Assembly: GCF_029919115.1 (NCBI RefSeq)
Contig: NZ_CP123990.1
Location: forward strand, 4,862,501 to 4,926,500
Source: Variovorax paradoxus
GTDB taxonomy: Bacteria > Pseudomonadota > Gammaproteobacteria > Burkholderiales > Burkholderiaceae_C
Reading direction: 5' to 3'
DNA: 64,000 nucleotides
Each line of letters starts with the position of its first letter. Within the stretch, counting starts at the first letter, position 1. A program made the position numbers and the translations under genes. Shown here piece after piece: positions 26,531 to 35,677 of this stretch. Below the pieces are notes generated by a model that made no database searches, had not been told where the DNA came from, and saw nothing but the letters and a program-made list of their open reading frames with translations.

Positions 26531-27913
26531 TCAGTGCGACGCTTCGGCCAGCGTCGCGTCGGCCTTCACGGTTCTGAGGAGCGCGAGCATCTCGGCTTCG
26601 ATGCGCTTCAGGGCCGCATCGGTCTGGCCTTCGAAGCGCAGCACCAGCACCGGCGTGGTGTTGGAAGCGCGAATGAGGCCGAAGCCGTCGGGCCAGTCGA
26701 CGCGCAATCCGTCGATGGTCGAGACCACCGCGGGTGCCGCAAAGCTTGCGCTTGAAACCAGCTTTTCGACCACCGCATGCGGCTCGCCTTCGGCGCACTT
26801 CACGTTGAGCTCGGGCGTCGAGAAGCTCGTGGGCAGCGCGTTGAGCGTGTCGCTCGCGTTGGGCGTCTTGCTCAATATCTCGAGCAGGCGGCAGCCCGCA
26901 TAGGTGCCGTCGTCGAAGCCGAACCAGCGCTCCTTGAAGAAGATGTGGCCGCTCATTTCGCCGCCGAGCGGTGAATCGATTTCCTTCATCTTGGCCTTGA
27001 TGAGCGAATGGCCGGTCTTGAAGATCATCGGCTTGCCGCCTGCGGCCTCGATGGCCGGCCCCAGGCGCTGCGAGCACTTCACGTCGTAAACGATGGTGCC
27101 GCCCGGCACGCGCGAAAGCACGTCCTGCGCAAAGAGCTGCATCTGGCGGTCGGGGAAGATGTTCTGGCCGTCTTTCGTGACGATGCCAAGGCGGTCGCCG
27201 TCGCCGTCGAAGGCCAGGCCCAGTTCGGCGTCGCCCGTGGCCAGCGCGGCCATCAAGTCCTTCAGGTTTTCGGGACGGCTCGGGTCGGGGTGGTGGTTGG
27301 GAAAGTCGCCGTCGACCTCGCTGAACAGCTCGGTCACTTCGCAGCCGATGGCGCGGAAGATGGCGGGAGCCGAAGCGCCCGCAATGCCGTTGCCCGAATC
27401 CACCACGATCTTCAGTGGCCGCGCCAGCTTGATGTCGCCGACGATGCGCTTCACATAGGCCTCGGTCACATCGACATTGCGCACGCTGCCGCCCGGTGCC
27501 AGCTTGGCGGTGCCTTCTTCCATCCCCTTGCGCAGGCCCTGGATCTCGTCGCCGTAGATGGCGCGGCCTGCCAGCACCATCTTGAAGCCGTTGTAGTCCT
27601 TCGGATTGTGGCTGCCGGTCACCTGGATGCCGCTGCTCGACAGCGTGTGCGCCGCAAAGTACAGCATGGGCGTGGTCACGGCGCCCACGTTGATAACCTC
27701 GATGCCGGTGGCGACAAGGCCCTTGATCAGTGCTTCGGCGAGCGCAGGGCCCGACAGGCGGCCGTCGCGGCCCACGGCCACGGTTTTTTCACCGGCGGCA
27801 CGGGCGGCGCTGCCAAAGGCCCGGCCGAGCGCTTCGGCGACCTCGGCATCGAGCGTGACGGGTACCACGCCGCGGATGTCGTAGGCCTTGAAAATCGACG
27901 CACTGAGTTGCAT
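26531..27913 (-). CDS. Phosphomannomutase/phosphoglucomutase (AlgC-like)
   Basis: 460-residue alpha-D-phosphohexomutase interconverting 1- and 6-phosphates of mannose and glucose for polysaccharide and LPS precursors. The phosphoserine loop is VTGSHNPKDYNG with Ser101, the Mg site is FDGDGDRLG, the sugar loop GGEMSGH, and the phosphate loop RASNTTPVL. Length matches Pseudomonas AlgC (463). It lies immediately upstream of waaA on the same strand, fitting an envelope role. Confidence 0.95.
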   Translation of the reverse strand: MQLSASIFKAYDIRGVVPVTLDAEVAEALGRAFGSAARAAGEKTVAVGRDGRLSGPALAEALIKGLVATGIEVINVGAVTTPMLYFAAHTLSSSGIQVTGSHNPKDYNGFKMVLAGRAIYGDEIQGLRKGMEEGTAKLAPGGSVRNVDVTEAYVKRIVGDIKLARPLKIVVDSGNGIAGASAPAIFRAIGCEVTELFSEVDGDFPNHHPDPSRPENLKDLMAALATGDAELGLAFDGDGDRLGIVTKDGQNIFPDRQMQLFAQDVLSRVPGGTIVYDVKCSQRLGPAIEAAGGKPMIFKTGHSLIKAKMKEIDSPLGGEMSGHIFFKERWFGFDDGTYAGCRLLEILSKTPNASDTLNALPTSFSTPELNVKCAEGEPHAVVEKLVSSASFAAPAVVSTIDGLRVDWPDGFGLIRASNTTPVLVLRFEGQTDAALKRIEAEMLALLRTVKADATLAEASH

Positions 27914-28024
27914 GAGAAGGCATTCCCTGTAGTTCTAAAGACCGAGCCATTGTAGGCAAGCAGCCTGGTGCCCACATGTCCGAAAACGGCCAGTTGAAAC
28001 GAGTCGAAACCGTATCATTTGCCC

Positions 28025-29629
28025 ATGCCTTCCACACATGCCTCCACCGAAGTGCTCGAGAGCGACGCCTGCTACCTGGCAATGAAGACGCACGATGCGC
28101 GCTTCGACGGCACGTTCTTCACGGCGGTGACCTCCACCGGCATCTATTGCAGGCCGGTCTGCCGCGTGAAGCTGCCCCGCCGCGAGAACTGCCGGTTCTT
28201 CCGCCATGCGGCGCAGGCCGAGGCGGAAGGCTTTCGCCCTTGCCTGCGCTGCCGGCCCGAACTGGCGCCGCGGGCGGCAAGCTGGTCCACCGAAGATGCC
28301 TCGCGCATTCTCGCGCTCCAGGCCGCGCGCCTCATCGACGAACCCGATGCCTGGACCGAGGACGGCCCCGGCGCCGCACAGATTGCAGCACGGCTCGGCG
28401 TGAGCGATCGGCACCTGAGGCGCATCTTCGAGGCGCAGTTCGGCGTCTCGCCCCTGCAATACCTGCAAACGCGGCGGCTGCTGGCCGCCAAGCAGCTGAT
28501 TGCCGACACGCGCCTGCCCATGACGCAGGTGGCACTGGCCAGCGGCTTTGCGAGCGTGCGCCGCTTCAACGCCGCATTTCTGGAGCACTACGGCCTCAAC
28601 CCGAGTGCGCTGCGGCGCGCGGGCGGCGCGGAGGGCGGTGAAGCAAAAGCCATCGAAGTGCGCCTGGGCTTTCGCCCGCCGTACGACGTGAACGCAATGC
28701 TCGGCTTCTTTGCGCGCCGTGCACTGCGGGGCGTCGAAGTTGCGTTCACCGCCGACGGCAAGGAGCCCGCCAAGGGCAGCACGCCAACCTTTGTGCAGCT
28801 GGCCCGCACGCTGCGCGTGCAGCAAGGCACGCAAACGCACGCCGGATGGCTGCAGTTGCGCTTCGACATGGAGCGCGAGCAGATGCTGCTCTCGGTGAGC
28901 GATTCGCTTGCCGCGGTGCTGCCGATCGTGATCAGCCGCGCGCGGGCCATGCTCGACCTCGATGCCGAGCCGATGGCCATCAACGCCGCGCTGCACGAAG
29001 CCTTTCCGCACGGCGACGGGCTGCGCGTGCCGGGCACCGTCGACGGCTTCGAACTCGCGGTGCGCGCAGTGCTGGGCCAGCAGATCACGGTGGCTGCGGC
29101 GCGCACGCTGGGCTCGCGGTTGGTGGCTGCGTTCGGCGAACCCATTGCCACCCCCATCGAGGGCCTGGACCGGTTGTTCCCCACGCCTGCAGCCGTGGCG
29201 GCCGCGAGCGGAGATGCACTTGGGCAGCTCGGCATCGTGCGCCAGCGGCAAGCCGCGCTGCAGGCCATTGCCCGCGAGGTCGCGGCCGGCAAGCTGGCGC
29301 TGCATGCGCGTGCCGACGTGCCTTCGACCATCGCCGCGCTGCAGGAGTTGCCGGGCATCGGCGCCTGGACCGCGCAGTACATCGCCATGCGCGCGCTGCG
29401 CTGGCCCGATGCGTTTCCGGCCGGAGACGTCGCGCTGCAAAAAGCATTGGGCGTGACAACCGCACGCGCGGCGAGCGAGTCATCGCAGGCATGGCGCCCC
29501 TGGCGCAGCTACGCGGTGCTGCGCGCATGGCATGCACCGTCGCCATTACCGGCAACCGCCACAACCGCGGAACCACCCGCGGCAGAACCTTCTTCCAGCA
29601 ACATCACAACGGCAGGCGCCTCCGCCTGA
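28025..29629 (+). CDS. Ada-type regulator fused to AlkA DNA glycosylase
   Basis: 534 residues in three parts. Residues 10-80 are the Ada zinc domain with Cys42, Cys46, Cys73 and Cys76 at exactly the E. coli Ada spacing, Cys42 being the methyl-phosphotriester acceptor. Residues about 115-205 are an AraC-type DNA-binding domain (IAARLGVSDRHLRRIFEAQFG; RRFNAAFLEHYGLNPS). Residues about 215-505 are an AlkA 3-methyladenine glycosylase with the HhH motif LPGIGAWTAQYIAMRAL and a downstream catalytic Asp in FPAGDVALQ. It probably activates itself and the adjacent ogt upon methylation damage. Confidence 0.95.
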   Translation: MPSTHASTEVLESDACYLAMKTHDARFDGTFFTAVTSTGIYCRPVCRVKLPRRENCRFFRHAAQAEAEGFRPCLRCRPELAPRAASWSTEDASRILALQAARLIDEPDAWTEDGPGAAQIAARLGVSDRHLRRIFEAQFGVSPLQYLQTRRLLAAKQLIADTRLPMTQVALASGFASVRRFNAAFLEHYGLNPSALRRAGGAEGGEAKAIEVRLGFRPPYDVNAMLGFFARRALRGVEVAFTADGKEPAKGSTPTFVQLARTLRVQQGTQTHAGWLQLRFDMEREQMLLSVSDSLAAVLPIVISRARAMLDLDAEPMAINAALHEAFPHGDGLRVPGTVDGFELAVRAVLGQQITVAAARTLGSRLVAAFGEPIATPIEGLDRLFPTPAAVAAASGDALGQLGIVRQRQAALQAIAREVAAGKLALHARADVPSTIAALQELPGIGAWTAQYIAMRALRWPDAFPAGDVALQKALGVTTARAASESSQAWRPWRSYAVLRAWHAPSPLPATATTAEPPAAEPSSSNITTAGASA

Positions 29630-29635
29630 AATGTC

Positions 29636-30130
29636 ATGAAGTTCAAGACCAAAGTCATCTACACATCGCACATCGAAACGCCGCTGGGCGGCATCACCAT
29701 GGCCGCCACCGACGAAGGCCTGGCGGGCGTCTGGTTCGACCAGCAACGCCATTGGCCCGACACCACGGGCTGGCAACCCAAGGACGATCATCCCGCGCTG
29801 GTCGAAGCCGGGGCGCAGCTGCGCGACTACTTTGCCGGCAAGCGCGACACCTTCGATGTGAAACTCGATCTGTCGCACGGCACCACGTTCCAGCAGAGCG
29901 TATGGCAGGCACTGCTTGCCATACCCGCGGGCAAGACGATGACCTACGGCGCACTGAGCGCCAACGTGGGCAACCCTGGCGCGGTGCGTGCGGTGGGTGC
30001 GGCCGTGGGACGCAACCCGATCAGCGTGATCGTGCCTTGCCACCGCGTTCTCGGTGCCAACGGCTCGCTGACCGGTTACGCTGGCGGGCTTCACCGCAAG
30101 ACCGCCTTGCTGGAACTCGAATCGAAATAG
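29636..30130 (+). CDS. ogt: Methylated-DNA-protein-cysteine methyltransferase
   Basis: 164-residue suicide repair protein removing O6-methylguanine. The acceptor Cys135 is in the canonical IVPCHRVLG, preceded by TMTYGALSANVGNPGAVRAVG (helix-turn-helix with the Arg finger). It starts 6 bp after the Ada/AlkA fusion gene, so the two form a methylation-damage operon in which the Ogt domain normally fused to Ada is a separate protein. Confidence 0.96.
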   Translation: MKFKTKVIYTSHIETPLGGITMAATDEGLAGVWFDQQRHWPDTTGWQPKDDHPALVEAGAQLRDYFAGKRDTFDVKLDLSHGTTFQQSVWQALLAIPAGKTMTYGALSANVGNPGAVRAVGAAVGRNPISVIVPCHRVLGANGSLTGYAGGLHRKTALLELESK

Positions 30131-30177
30131 GCCTGGCCCCGGCCGGGCGCGCAGATCAAGAGAATGCAAGAGAACGT

Positions 30178-31146
30178 ATGACTACAACAACAAAAGACAA
30201 CACCGCAGCCACCGACTCGCCAAAGCCCAAGGCATGGCTCATCGATCTCGTGCTGCTCGGCGCGCTCTGGGGCGCGTCTTTTCTTTTCATGCGCATCGGC
30301 GCCGCCGAGTTCGGTGCCTTGCCGGCGGCCGCGGTGCGCGTCGGCGTGGCCACGCTCTTCTTGTTGCCGCTGCTCTTCATGCGCGGCCACGGTGCGGCGC
30401 TGGCGCAGCACTGGAAAGCCTCGATGGCGATCGGCGTGCTGAACTCGGGCATTCCGTTCGCACTGTTCTGCTTTGCGCTGCTCACCATCAACAGCGGCCT
30501 GGCCGCGGTCATCAACGCCACCGTGCCGATGTTCGGCGCGCTCGTGGCCTGGGCCTGGTTTCGCGACCGGCCCGATGGCTCGCGCATCGTCGGGCTGGTC
30601 ATCGGCTTTGCAGGCGTTGCCATGCTCGCAAGCCGCAGCGCGGGCCTGCATGCCGATGCCGGAGGCAATGCCGCGCTGTGGGCCGTGCTGGCCTGCCTTG
30701 GCGCCTGCGCAAGCTATGGCGTGGCAGCCAGCGCCACGCGGCGCTACCTGGGCGGCGTGCCTGCGCTGGCCACGGCCACCGGCAGCCAGATCGGCGCCAC
30801 GCTGTTCCTTGCGTTGCCCGCGCTGTGGTTCTGGCCCACGCAAATGCCCAGCCTGCGCGCATGGCTCGCATTGCTGGCGCTGGGCATTGCCTGTACCGGC
30901 CTGGCCTACATCCTGTTCTTCCGGCTCATCGCCAACGCGGGTCCGGCGCGCGCCCTGACCGTGACCTTCCTGGTGCCGGTCTTCGCGGTGTTCTACGGCG
31001 CCGTGTTCCTGGGCGAAAACATCACGCAGTGGATGCTGATCTGCGCGGCGGTCATCGTGTGCGGCGTGGCGCTTTCCACGGGCCTCGTCAAGCTGTGGCC
31101 GGGCGCCGGCTCGGCAGCCGCTACATCGCCGCCGCGACCACGTTGA
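30178..31146 (+). CDS. EamA/DMT family transporter
   Basis: 322 residues with ten predicted helices in two EamA repeats ([40 protein letters not shown]) typical of drug/metabolite exporters. The N-terminus is a Thr/Lys-rich cytoplasmic stretch. It follows ogt by 47 bp. The gene end overlaps the convergent DUF1345 gene by 26 bp. Substrate unknown; amino acid or metabolite efflux is usual for the family. Confidence 0.88.
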   Translation: MTTTTKDNTAATDSPKPKAWLIDLVLLGALWGASFLFMRIGAAEFGALPAAAVRVGVATLFLLPLLFMRGHGAALAQHWKASMAIGVLNSGIPFALFCFALLTINSGLAAVINATVPMFGALVAWAWFRDRPDGSRIVGLVIGFAGVAMLASRSAGLHADAGGNAALWAVLACLGACASYGVAASATRRYLGGVPALATATGSQIGATLFLALPALWFWPTQMPSLRAWLALLALGIACTGLAYILFFRLIANAGPARALTVTFLVPVFAVFYGAVFLGENITQWMLICAAVIVCGVALSTGLVKLWPGAGSAAATSPPRPR

Positions 31147-31774
31147 CCGACAGCGCAAGCACCAGCATGTTGAAGCCGAAGGCGAGCACGCTGTGCATCA
31201 GCGTGATGCGCCGCATCTCGCGCGAGGTGGCCTGCACGTCGGACACCTGCGAGGTCATGCCGACCACGTAGGCGTAATACAAGAAGTCGAAGTAGTCCGG
31301 CTCGTCCTTGCCCGGAAAATCCAGGCCCCCGTCGGGCGAGCCGTCCCGCTGGTCGATGTAATAGCGATGCGCGTAGTGAAAGGCGTAGATCGTGTGCATC
31401 ATGAGCCACGAGCCGACCAGCGCCACCAGCCCGAGCGCAATGTGCCCGGTGCGCGCGGGCCCGCTCAGCAGCTTGACCTGCTGAAGCAGCATTGCAATGG
31501 CCACCACGCTCGCACCAATTGCGACCAGCATCGACACCAGGATCACCATGTTGGGTTGGTCCAGCGCTTGCGCACGCTCACGGGTTCGCTGTGCATCGAA
31601 GGTGTGGGCCAGCCACCATGTGAGCACCAGGTAGACCGCAGCACTCACGCACCAGCCCGCAAGGCCGCGCGCCATTGCGTCGACCGGCCACGGGATTGCT
31701 GCGACGACCAGGCCTGCGACTCCGCCGTAGAGAAGACGCTGCGGGCCGGTGGTGGTGGACAGGTGTTTGCGCAT
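31121..31774 (-). CDS. DUF1345 membrane protein
   Basis: 217 residues, about five transmembrane helices, with the DUF1345 phrase [19 protein letters not shown] and the end helix [20 protein letters not shown]. Function of the family is unknown. The ATG at 31774 is chosen over a TTG at 31780. It overlaps the 3' end of the EamA gene on the other strand. Confidence 0.85.
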   Translation of the reverse strand: MRKHLSTTTGPQRLLYGGVAGLVVAAIPWPVDAMARGLAGWCVSAAVYLVLTWWLAHTFDAQRTRERAQALDQPNMVILVSMLVAIGASVVAIAMLLQQVKLLSGPARTGHIALGLVALVGSWLMMHTIYAFHYAHRYYIDQRDGSPDGGLDFPGKDEPDYFDFLYYAYVVGMTSQVSDVQATSREMRRITLMHSVLAFGFNMLVLALSVNVVAAAM

Positions 31775-31985
31775 GTTCAAAGCTTACCTTGAGTACTTTT
31801 TCAGGCGTGCAGAACATGTGCATGGGCACTGTCCTACAAGCGGAGCGGCGATCAGCGCATGGAGATTTGGCAAGCGCGCTATTAACTTGTCGGTCATCAA
31901 AAGGGAGCCCCGCCCGGAAGCACCGCGCGCATAAAAATTGCGTGTCGGGCCCGAGGCATTTTTTTTGCCTTCTGAAGGACCTTTC

Positions 31986-32825
31986 ATGCTGCTGCCTCGC
32001 TCCCGCCCGCTCGCCAATACCGCCAGATTGACGACGCTGGGTACATTGGCCGGTGCCGGATTGCTCTTTGCCCATGCAACCGCCTGGGCGGAACCTTCGC
32101 CCGCATTGGACCGGTTCAGTTTTTCGGTGGGAGCCTTCAGCGCCGATCCCAAATTCAATGCCTCGGTAAGCTCGCCCTACGGCGCGCTGCGAACGCGTGA
32201 CCTCGAGCCCGGGCGCGTAACCATGCCGCGCGTGACTGCCGACCTGCTGATCGGCGACAGCCACGGCCTGTCTTTCGACTACTACCGCTACAAGCGCGAC
32301 TACTTCGGCCAGGCGGGAGGCAGCGAATCGCTCGGCGGCTTCGGCACGTTCAACGCCCTCGGCAATGCCAGCCTCAATGTGAAGCTCGACTTTGCCAAGC
32401 TCTCGTACAAGTGGTGGCTCGGCACGGGCAACACGGTGTTCGGCCTTGGCGCGGGCGCGGCCTATTACCGCATCAATGTGGGCGCCAACGCCAACGTGGC
32501 GGTCAACGGGCGCATCGGCCAGTTGAACGAAGACGCGAGCGACGATGCCGTTGCGCCCTTGCTCGAAGTTGGCGTGCGGCACGCCATCAACCCCGACCTG
32601 CGCCTGTTTGCAGACCTCTCCGGCGTGCGCAAGGGCGGCGGCCGCTTTCACGGCAACATCTACAACGCCAGCGCGGGCGTGGAGTGGTTCCCGGTGAAGA
32701 ACGTCGGCCTGGTGCTCGCCTACGGTGTCACCAACATCGATCTGGCACGCGAAAGCAGCACTGCGGAAACGCGCGTCAAGGTCAAGCTGCACGGGCCGTC
32801 AGCCTTCCTCAAGGCGCGGTTCTGA
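31986..32825 (+). CDS. OmpW/Omp25-like outer-membrane beta-barrel protein
   Basis: 279 residues. A signal peptide ends at TAWAEP; alternating strands such as RFSFSVGAFSADPKF, SLNVKLDFAKLSYKWWLG and NVGLVLAYGVTNIDL end with a terminal Phe (FLKARF), typical of small 8-stranded barrels. The ATG at 31986 has GAAGGA about 7 bases upstream. The 205-bp gap before it (31781-31985) is relatively AT-rich and probably carries its promoter, but no definite site could be fixed. Cargo unknown. Confidence 0.8.
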   Translation: MLLPRSRPLANTARLTTLGTLAGAGLLFAHATAWAEPSPALDRFSFSVGAFSADPKFNASVSSPYGALRTRDLEPGRVTMPRVTADLLIGDSHGLSFDYYRYKRDYFGQAGGSESLGGFGTFNALGNASLNVKLDFAKLSYKWWLGTGNTVFGLGAGAAYYRINVGANANVAVNGRIGQLNEDASDDAVAPLLEVGVRHAINPDLRLFADLSGVRKGGGRFHGNIYNASAGVEWFPVKNVGLVLAYGVTNIDLARESSTAETRVKVKLHGPSAFLKARF

Positions 32826-32932
32826 AACCGCTCCGCGGCCGCCTCCTTGCCATGCATGCCATGGCCGGGGCGGCGCGCGCATAGGTGCTTGCGATCATCG
32901 GCGGCCACGCCACGGCCCCCTATGATCTTTTG

Positions 32933-33820
32933 ATGTACACCCCCGCCCCACTCCGCTCCGACAAACTCGATGGGTACGCCGCCAGTGCGCCTCGTACCCG
33001 CAAGCTGCGCTCGTCAGGCCTCGCCGTCTCGGCGGCGGCGCTGCTGCTGGCGGCGGGCGCACCGGCGCACGCGCTGGTCATCGGCGTGACGGAAGGCGTG
33101 AGCTACCAGGTCACCGAAAGCCAGATCGCACCGCGCTTCGAGCCCATTGCCGAGGTGCTGAGCAAGGCGCTGAAACAGCCGGTGACCATCAAGGTGTTGA
33201 TTTCTTACAACGGCGCACGCGAAGCGTTGAAGGAACAACAGGTCGATTTCGCCTTCGTCCACCCGGCCCACGTAGCGCTCGAAGCCGTCAAGAGCGGCCG
33301 CTACCAGGCACTGGCCTGGACGGGAGGCTTCACCGCGTACAAGGTGTCGCTGCTGTGCAAGGAGCCGCAACCCATTTCCGACTGGAAGAGCATCGCCGGA
33401 AAGGGCCTCGTGATGCCCGACCCGGATTCGATCACTTCGGTGATCACGCGCGCCATGCTGCGCGAGCACGGGCTGCAGCCCGCCGCGCTGAAGCTCACCA
33501 ACACACGCTACCAGGACGCCGTGCCCTTCTACGTGAAGAACGGCTTCGCGGCCTATGGCGCCACCGCCGCATCGGGCGTGGTCAAGACCTGGACGGAGGG
33601 CGGCGGCAACGTGTGCGCCGAATCGCGCGCGGTGCCCATCAAGCAATGGCTCGCGTCGCGAAAGCTCGATGCCGCCACCGTGGCCGCCGCGCGGGAAGCC
33701 CTGCTGGGGCTCGCACAAAGCGATGCCGGCAAGCGGGCGCTTGCAACCTCGACCTACACTGGGTTTGTCGCGCCGTCGGCAGAGGTCGAGGCAGCCTTGC
33801 TCACCTGGCTGGGCATCTGA
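32933..33820 (+). CDS. PhnD/SsuA-type periplasmic binding protein
   Basis: 295 residues. An unusually long N-region (about 28 residues) precedes a hydrophobic signal ending at APAHA. The mature part begins LVIGVTEGVSYQVTESQI and continues with VLISYNGAREALKEQQVDFAFVHPAHVALEA, typical of phosphate/phosphite/phosphonate-binding PhnD proteins, and MPDPDSITSVITRAML. No permease or ATPase gene is adjacent, so it is an orphan binding protein or serves signalling. Confidence 0.82.
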   Translation: MYTPAPLRSDKLDGYAASAPRTRKLRSSGLAVSAAALLLAAGAPAHALVIGVTEGVSYQVTESQIAPRFEPIAEVLSKALKQPVTIKVLISYNGAREALKEQQVDFAFVHPAHVALEAVKSGRYQALAWTGGFTAYKVSLLCKEPQPISDWKSIAGKGLVMPDPDSITSVITRAMLREHGLQPAALKLTNTRYQDAVPFYVKNGFAAYGATAASGVVKTWTEGGGNVCAESRAVPIKQWLASRKLDAATVAAAREALLGLAQSDAGKRALATSTYTGFVAPSAEVEAALLTWLGI

Positions 33821-33878
33821 AAACCGGCGGGCGCGGCGCTCAGGCCCCGTTCCTTTTCCGCTCTTCCAGAATTGCCCC

Positions 33879-34583
33879 ATGCACGATCTTTCCAGCTTTC
33901 CCATCACCAAGAAATGGCCCGCTCTGCAGCCTGACAGGTTGCAGCTTTATTCGCTTCCTACGCCCAATGGCGTCAAGGTTTCGATCATGCTGGAAGAAAC
34001 CGGGCTGCCCTACGAGCCGCACCTGGTGAGCTTTGAAACCGGCGACCAGATGTCGCCGGAATTCCTCTCGCTCAATCCGAACAACAAGATTCCCGCCGTC
34101 CTCGATCCCGATGGCCCCGGCGGCAAGCCGCTCGCGCTGTTCGAGTCGGGCGCCATTCTTCTGTACCTGGCCGACAAGACCGGCCAGTTCATTCCGCAAG
34201 ATGCCGCGGCCCGCTACGAAGCGATCCAGTGGCTCATGTTCCAGATGGGCGGCATCGGCCCCATGTTCGGCCAGCTCGGCTTCTTCAACAAGTTTGCGGG
34301 CAAGGACTACGAAGACAAACGCCCGCGCGACCGCTACGTGGCCGAATCGAAGCGGCTGCTCGGCGTGCTCGACAAGCGCCTCGAAGGGCGCGATTGGGTC
34401 ATGGGCAACAGCTACACCATTGCCGACATTGCCATCTTCCCGTGGGTGCGCAACCTGATCGGCTTCTACGAAGCAGCCGACCTGGTGGGCTTCAGCGAGT
34501 TCAAGAACGTGGCCCGCGTGCTCGAAACCTTCGTTGCGCGGCCCGCCGTCGTGCGAGGCCTGGGCATTCCGAAGCGCGGCTGA
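33879..34583 (+). CDS. Glutathione S-transferase, Nu class (YfcG/YghU-like)
   Basis: 234 residues. The N-terminal domain shows LYSLPTPNGVKVSIMLEETGLPYE, with the Thr-Pro-Asn motif of Nu-class GSTs (disulfide-bond reductases of the YfcG type), then NPNNKIPAVLDPDG and ESGAILLYLADK. The C-terminal helices include QWLMFQMGGIGPMFGQLGFF, also characteristic. About 20 extra residues precede the domain, as in YghU. Single gene, followed by a strong hairpin. Confidence 0.92.
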   Translation: MHDLSSFPITKKWPALQPDRLQLYSLPTPNGVKVSIMLEETGLPYEPHLVSFETGDQMSPEFLSLNPNNKIPAVLDPDGPGGKPLALFESGAILLYLADKTGQFIPQDAAARYEAIQWLMFQMGGIGPMFGQLGFFNKFAGKDYEDKRPRDRYVAESKRLLGVLDKRLEGRDWVMGNSYTIADIAIFPWVRNLIGFYEAADLVGFSEFKNVARVLETFVARPAVVRGLGIPKRG

Positions 34584-34590
34584 TCGCAGG

Positions 34591-34610
34591 GGGCGGCGCA
34601 TCCGCCGCCC
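34591..34610 (+). terminator. GC-rich hairpin after the Nu-class GST gene
   Basis: Perfect 8-bp stem GGGCGGCG/CGCCGCCC with loop CATC, 7 bases after the GST stop codon. No T-tract follows, so it may stall or stabilise the transcript rather than terminate it alone. Confidence 0.4.
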
Positions 34611-34720
34611 AATCCGAAAACAGAACTATTCATTTTCGGAGCAGGTGTCGCTTTCAGGCACGCACTTGGGTTTCCGAATCTTTATCGCGCGTCGTTCAGC
34701 AGCGGTTAAGGTTACACTTC

Positions 34721-34739
34721 AATAAGAATAATTCTTATT
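34721..34739. promoter_or_regulatory. Fur box upstream of the siderophore sigma factor
   Basis: AATAAGAATAATTCTTATT is a perfect 9-1-9 inverted repeat of Fur type (compare AATGAGAATNATTCTCATT), 85-103 bp before the sigma-factor start in an otherwise GC-rich region. It predicts that iron repression enters the whole locus through the sigma gene. Confidence 0.8.
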
Positions 34740-34824
34740 CAACCATCCGAGTCACCCTTCACACTGAAGCCGGTGGCCGGCCGGGAACCACCATCACTGC
34801 GAATGCTTGCGAGAAGGCAATCGG

Positions 34825-35439
34825 ATGCGCGACCTCGTCCAGGAACTGCTGGCTCACTATGCGGACTTGCGCCGGCAGCTGACGCGCGACCTGCGGGACC
34901 CGCACTACGCGGCGGACATCGCGCAGTCCAGCTTCGAGCGGGTGTATGCGCACGCACTCAAGCTGAACAAGGACATCCGCGTTGGGGCGGCAACCGGCGG
35001 TTCGCAGGGTGCGGGCATCGAATCGCCCCGCGCCCTGCTGTTTCGCGTGGCGCGCAACCTGTGCGTGGACGACGCGCGTCACCGCAAGGTGGCGCAGGAC
35101 TGGGTCAGCACGCATTTCAGCGCCGGTTCACGCCAGACGGTGCCGTCTTGCGAATACATCGCCTCCCAGCAGCAGGTGCTGGCGCGCGTGGTCGAAACGC
35201 TCGAAACACTGCCGCCGCGGCGGCGCGAAGTGTTTTTGCTGTTTCGCGCCTACGGACACACGCGGGCGGAAATCGCGCAGCAGCTCGGCATCACTGAAAT
35301 GGCGGTGGCCAAGCATCTGCTGCGCGCCGCCATCGACTGCTCGCGCGTGTTTGCCGCGCTGCGTTCGGAACTGGTCGAGCAGACCACGGTCTCGAACCGA
35401 ACGGGCTTCGACGCGAAGCTGGCCGAAGACTTCGCCTGA
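34825..35439 (+). CDS. ECF RNA polymerase sigma factor (FecI/PvdS-like)
   Basis: 204 residues. Region 2 spans DLRDPHYAADIAQSSFERVYA and SPRALLFRVARNLCVDDARHRK, the ECF iron-starvation pattern; region 4 is TLPPRRREVFLLFRAYGHTRAEIAQQLGITEMAVAKHLLRA. The ATG at 34825 has GAGAAGG upstream; a TTG at 34807 is possible. A Fur palindrome precedes it. It is expected to transcribe the surrounding siderophore genes when iron is low. The usual downstream full-length FecR-type anti-sigma gene is absent; only a 71-residue fragment-like gene follows. Confidence 0.93.
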   Translation: MRDLVQELLAHYADLRRQLTRDLRDPHYAADIAQSSFERVYAHALKLNKDIRVGAATGGSQGAGIESPRALLFRVARNLCVDDARHRKVAQDWVSTHFSAGSRQTVPSCEYIASQQQVLARVVETLETLPPRRREVFLLFRAYGHTRAEIAQQLGITEMAVAKHLLRAAIDCSRVFAALRSELVEQTTVSNRTGFDAKLAEDFA

Positions 35440-35449
35440 GCGCCGCAAC

Positions 35450-35665
35450 GTGGCAAGCGCGCCGGAAGAAAAGCTCATCGAGCGTGCACTCGCGCTCATC
35501 GTCGAAAGCGAAAGCGCCCCGCAAGATGCGGCGGTTGCCGCGCGCCTGGCCTTGAGCCGCTGGCGCAGCCGATCGGCCGAACACACGGCAGCGGCGCAAG
35601 AAGCGCGGCGGCGCTGGGACGCACTCGGCGGCATTGCGGCAGAACTGCGCAATCTGCAAAAGTAG
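35450..35665 (+). CDS. Short FecR N-terminus-like (DUF4880-type) protein
   Basis: 71 residues from a GTG start, 10 bp after the sigma factor gene. The pattern EKLIERALALIVESESAP, then SRWRSRSAEHTAAAQEARRRWDALGG, resembles the cytoplasmic N-terminal segment of FecR-family regulators, which binds the sigma factor. There is no transmembrane helix and no periplasmic domain, so it cannot sense a receptor by itself. It may be a stand-alone sigma modulator or the remnant of a full fecR. Assignment is by pattern only. Confidence 0.6.
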   Translation: MASAPEEKLIERALALIVESESAPQDAAVAARLALSRWRSRSAEHTAAAQEARRRWDALGGIAAELRNLQK

Positions 35666-35677
35666 CGCCGCCGGGCT

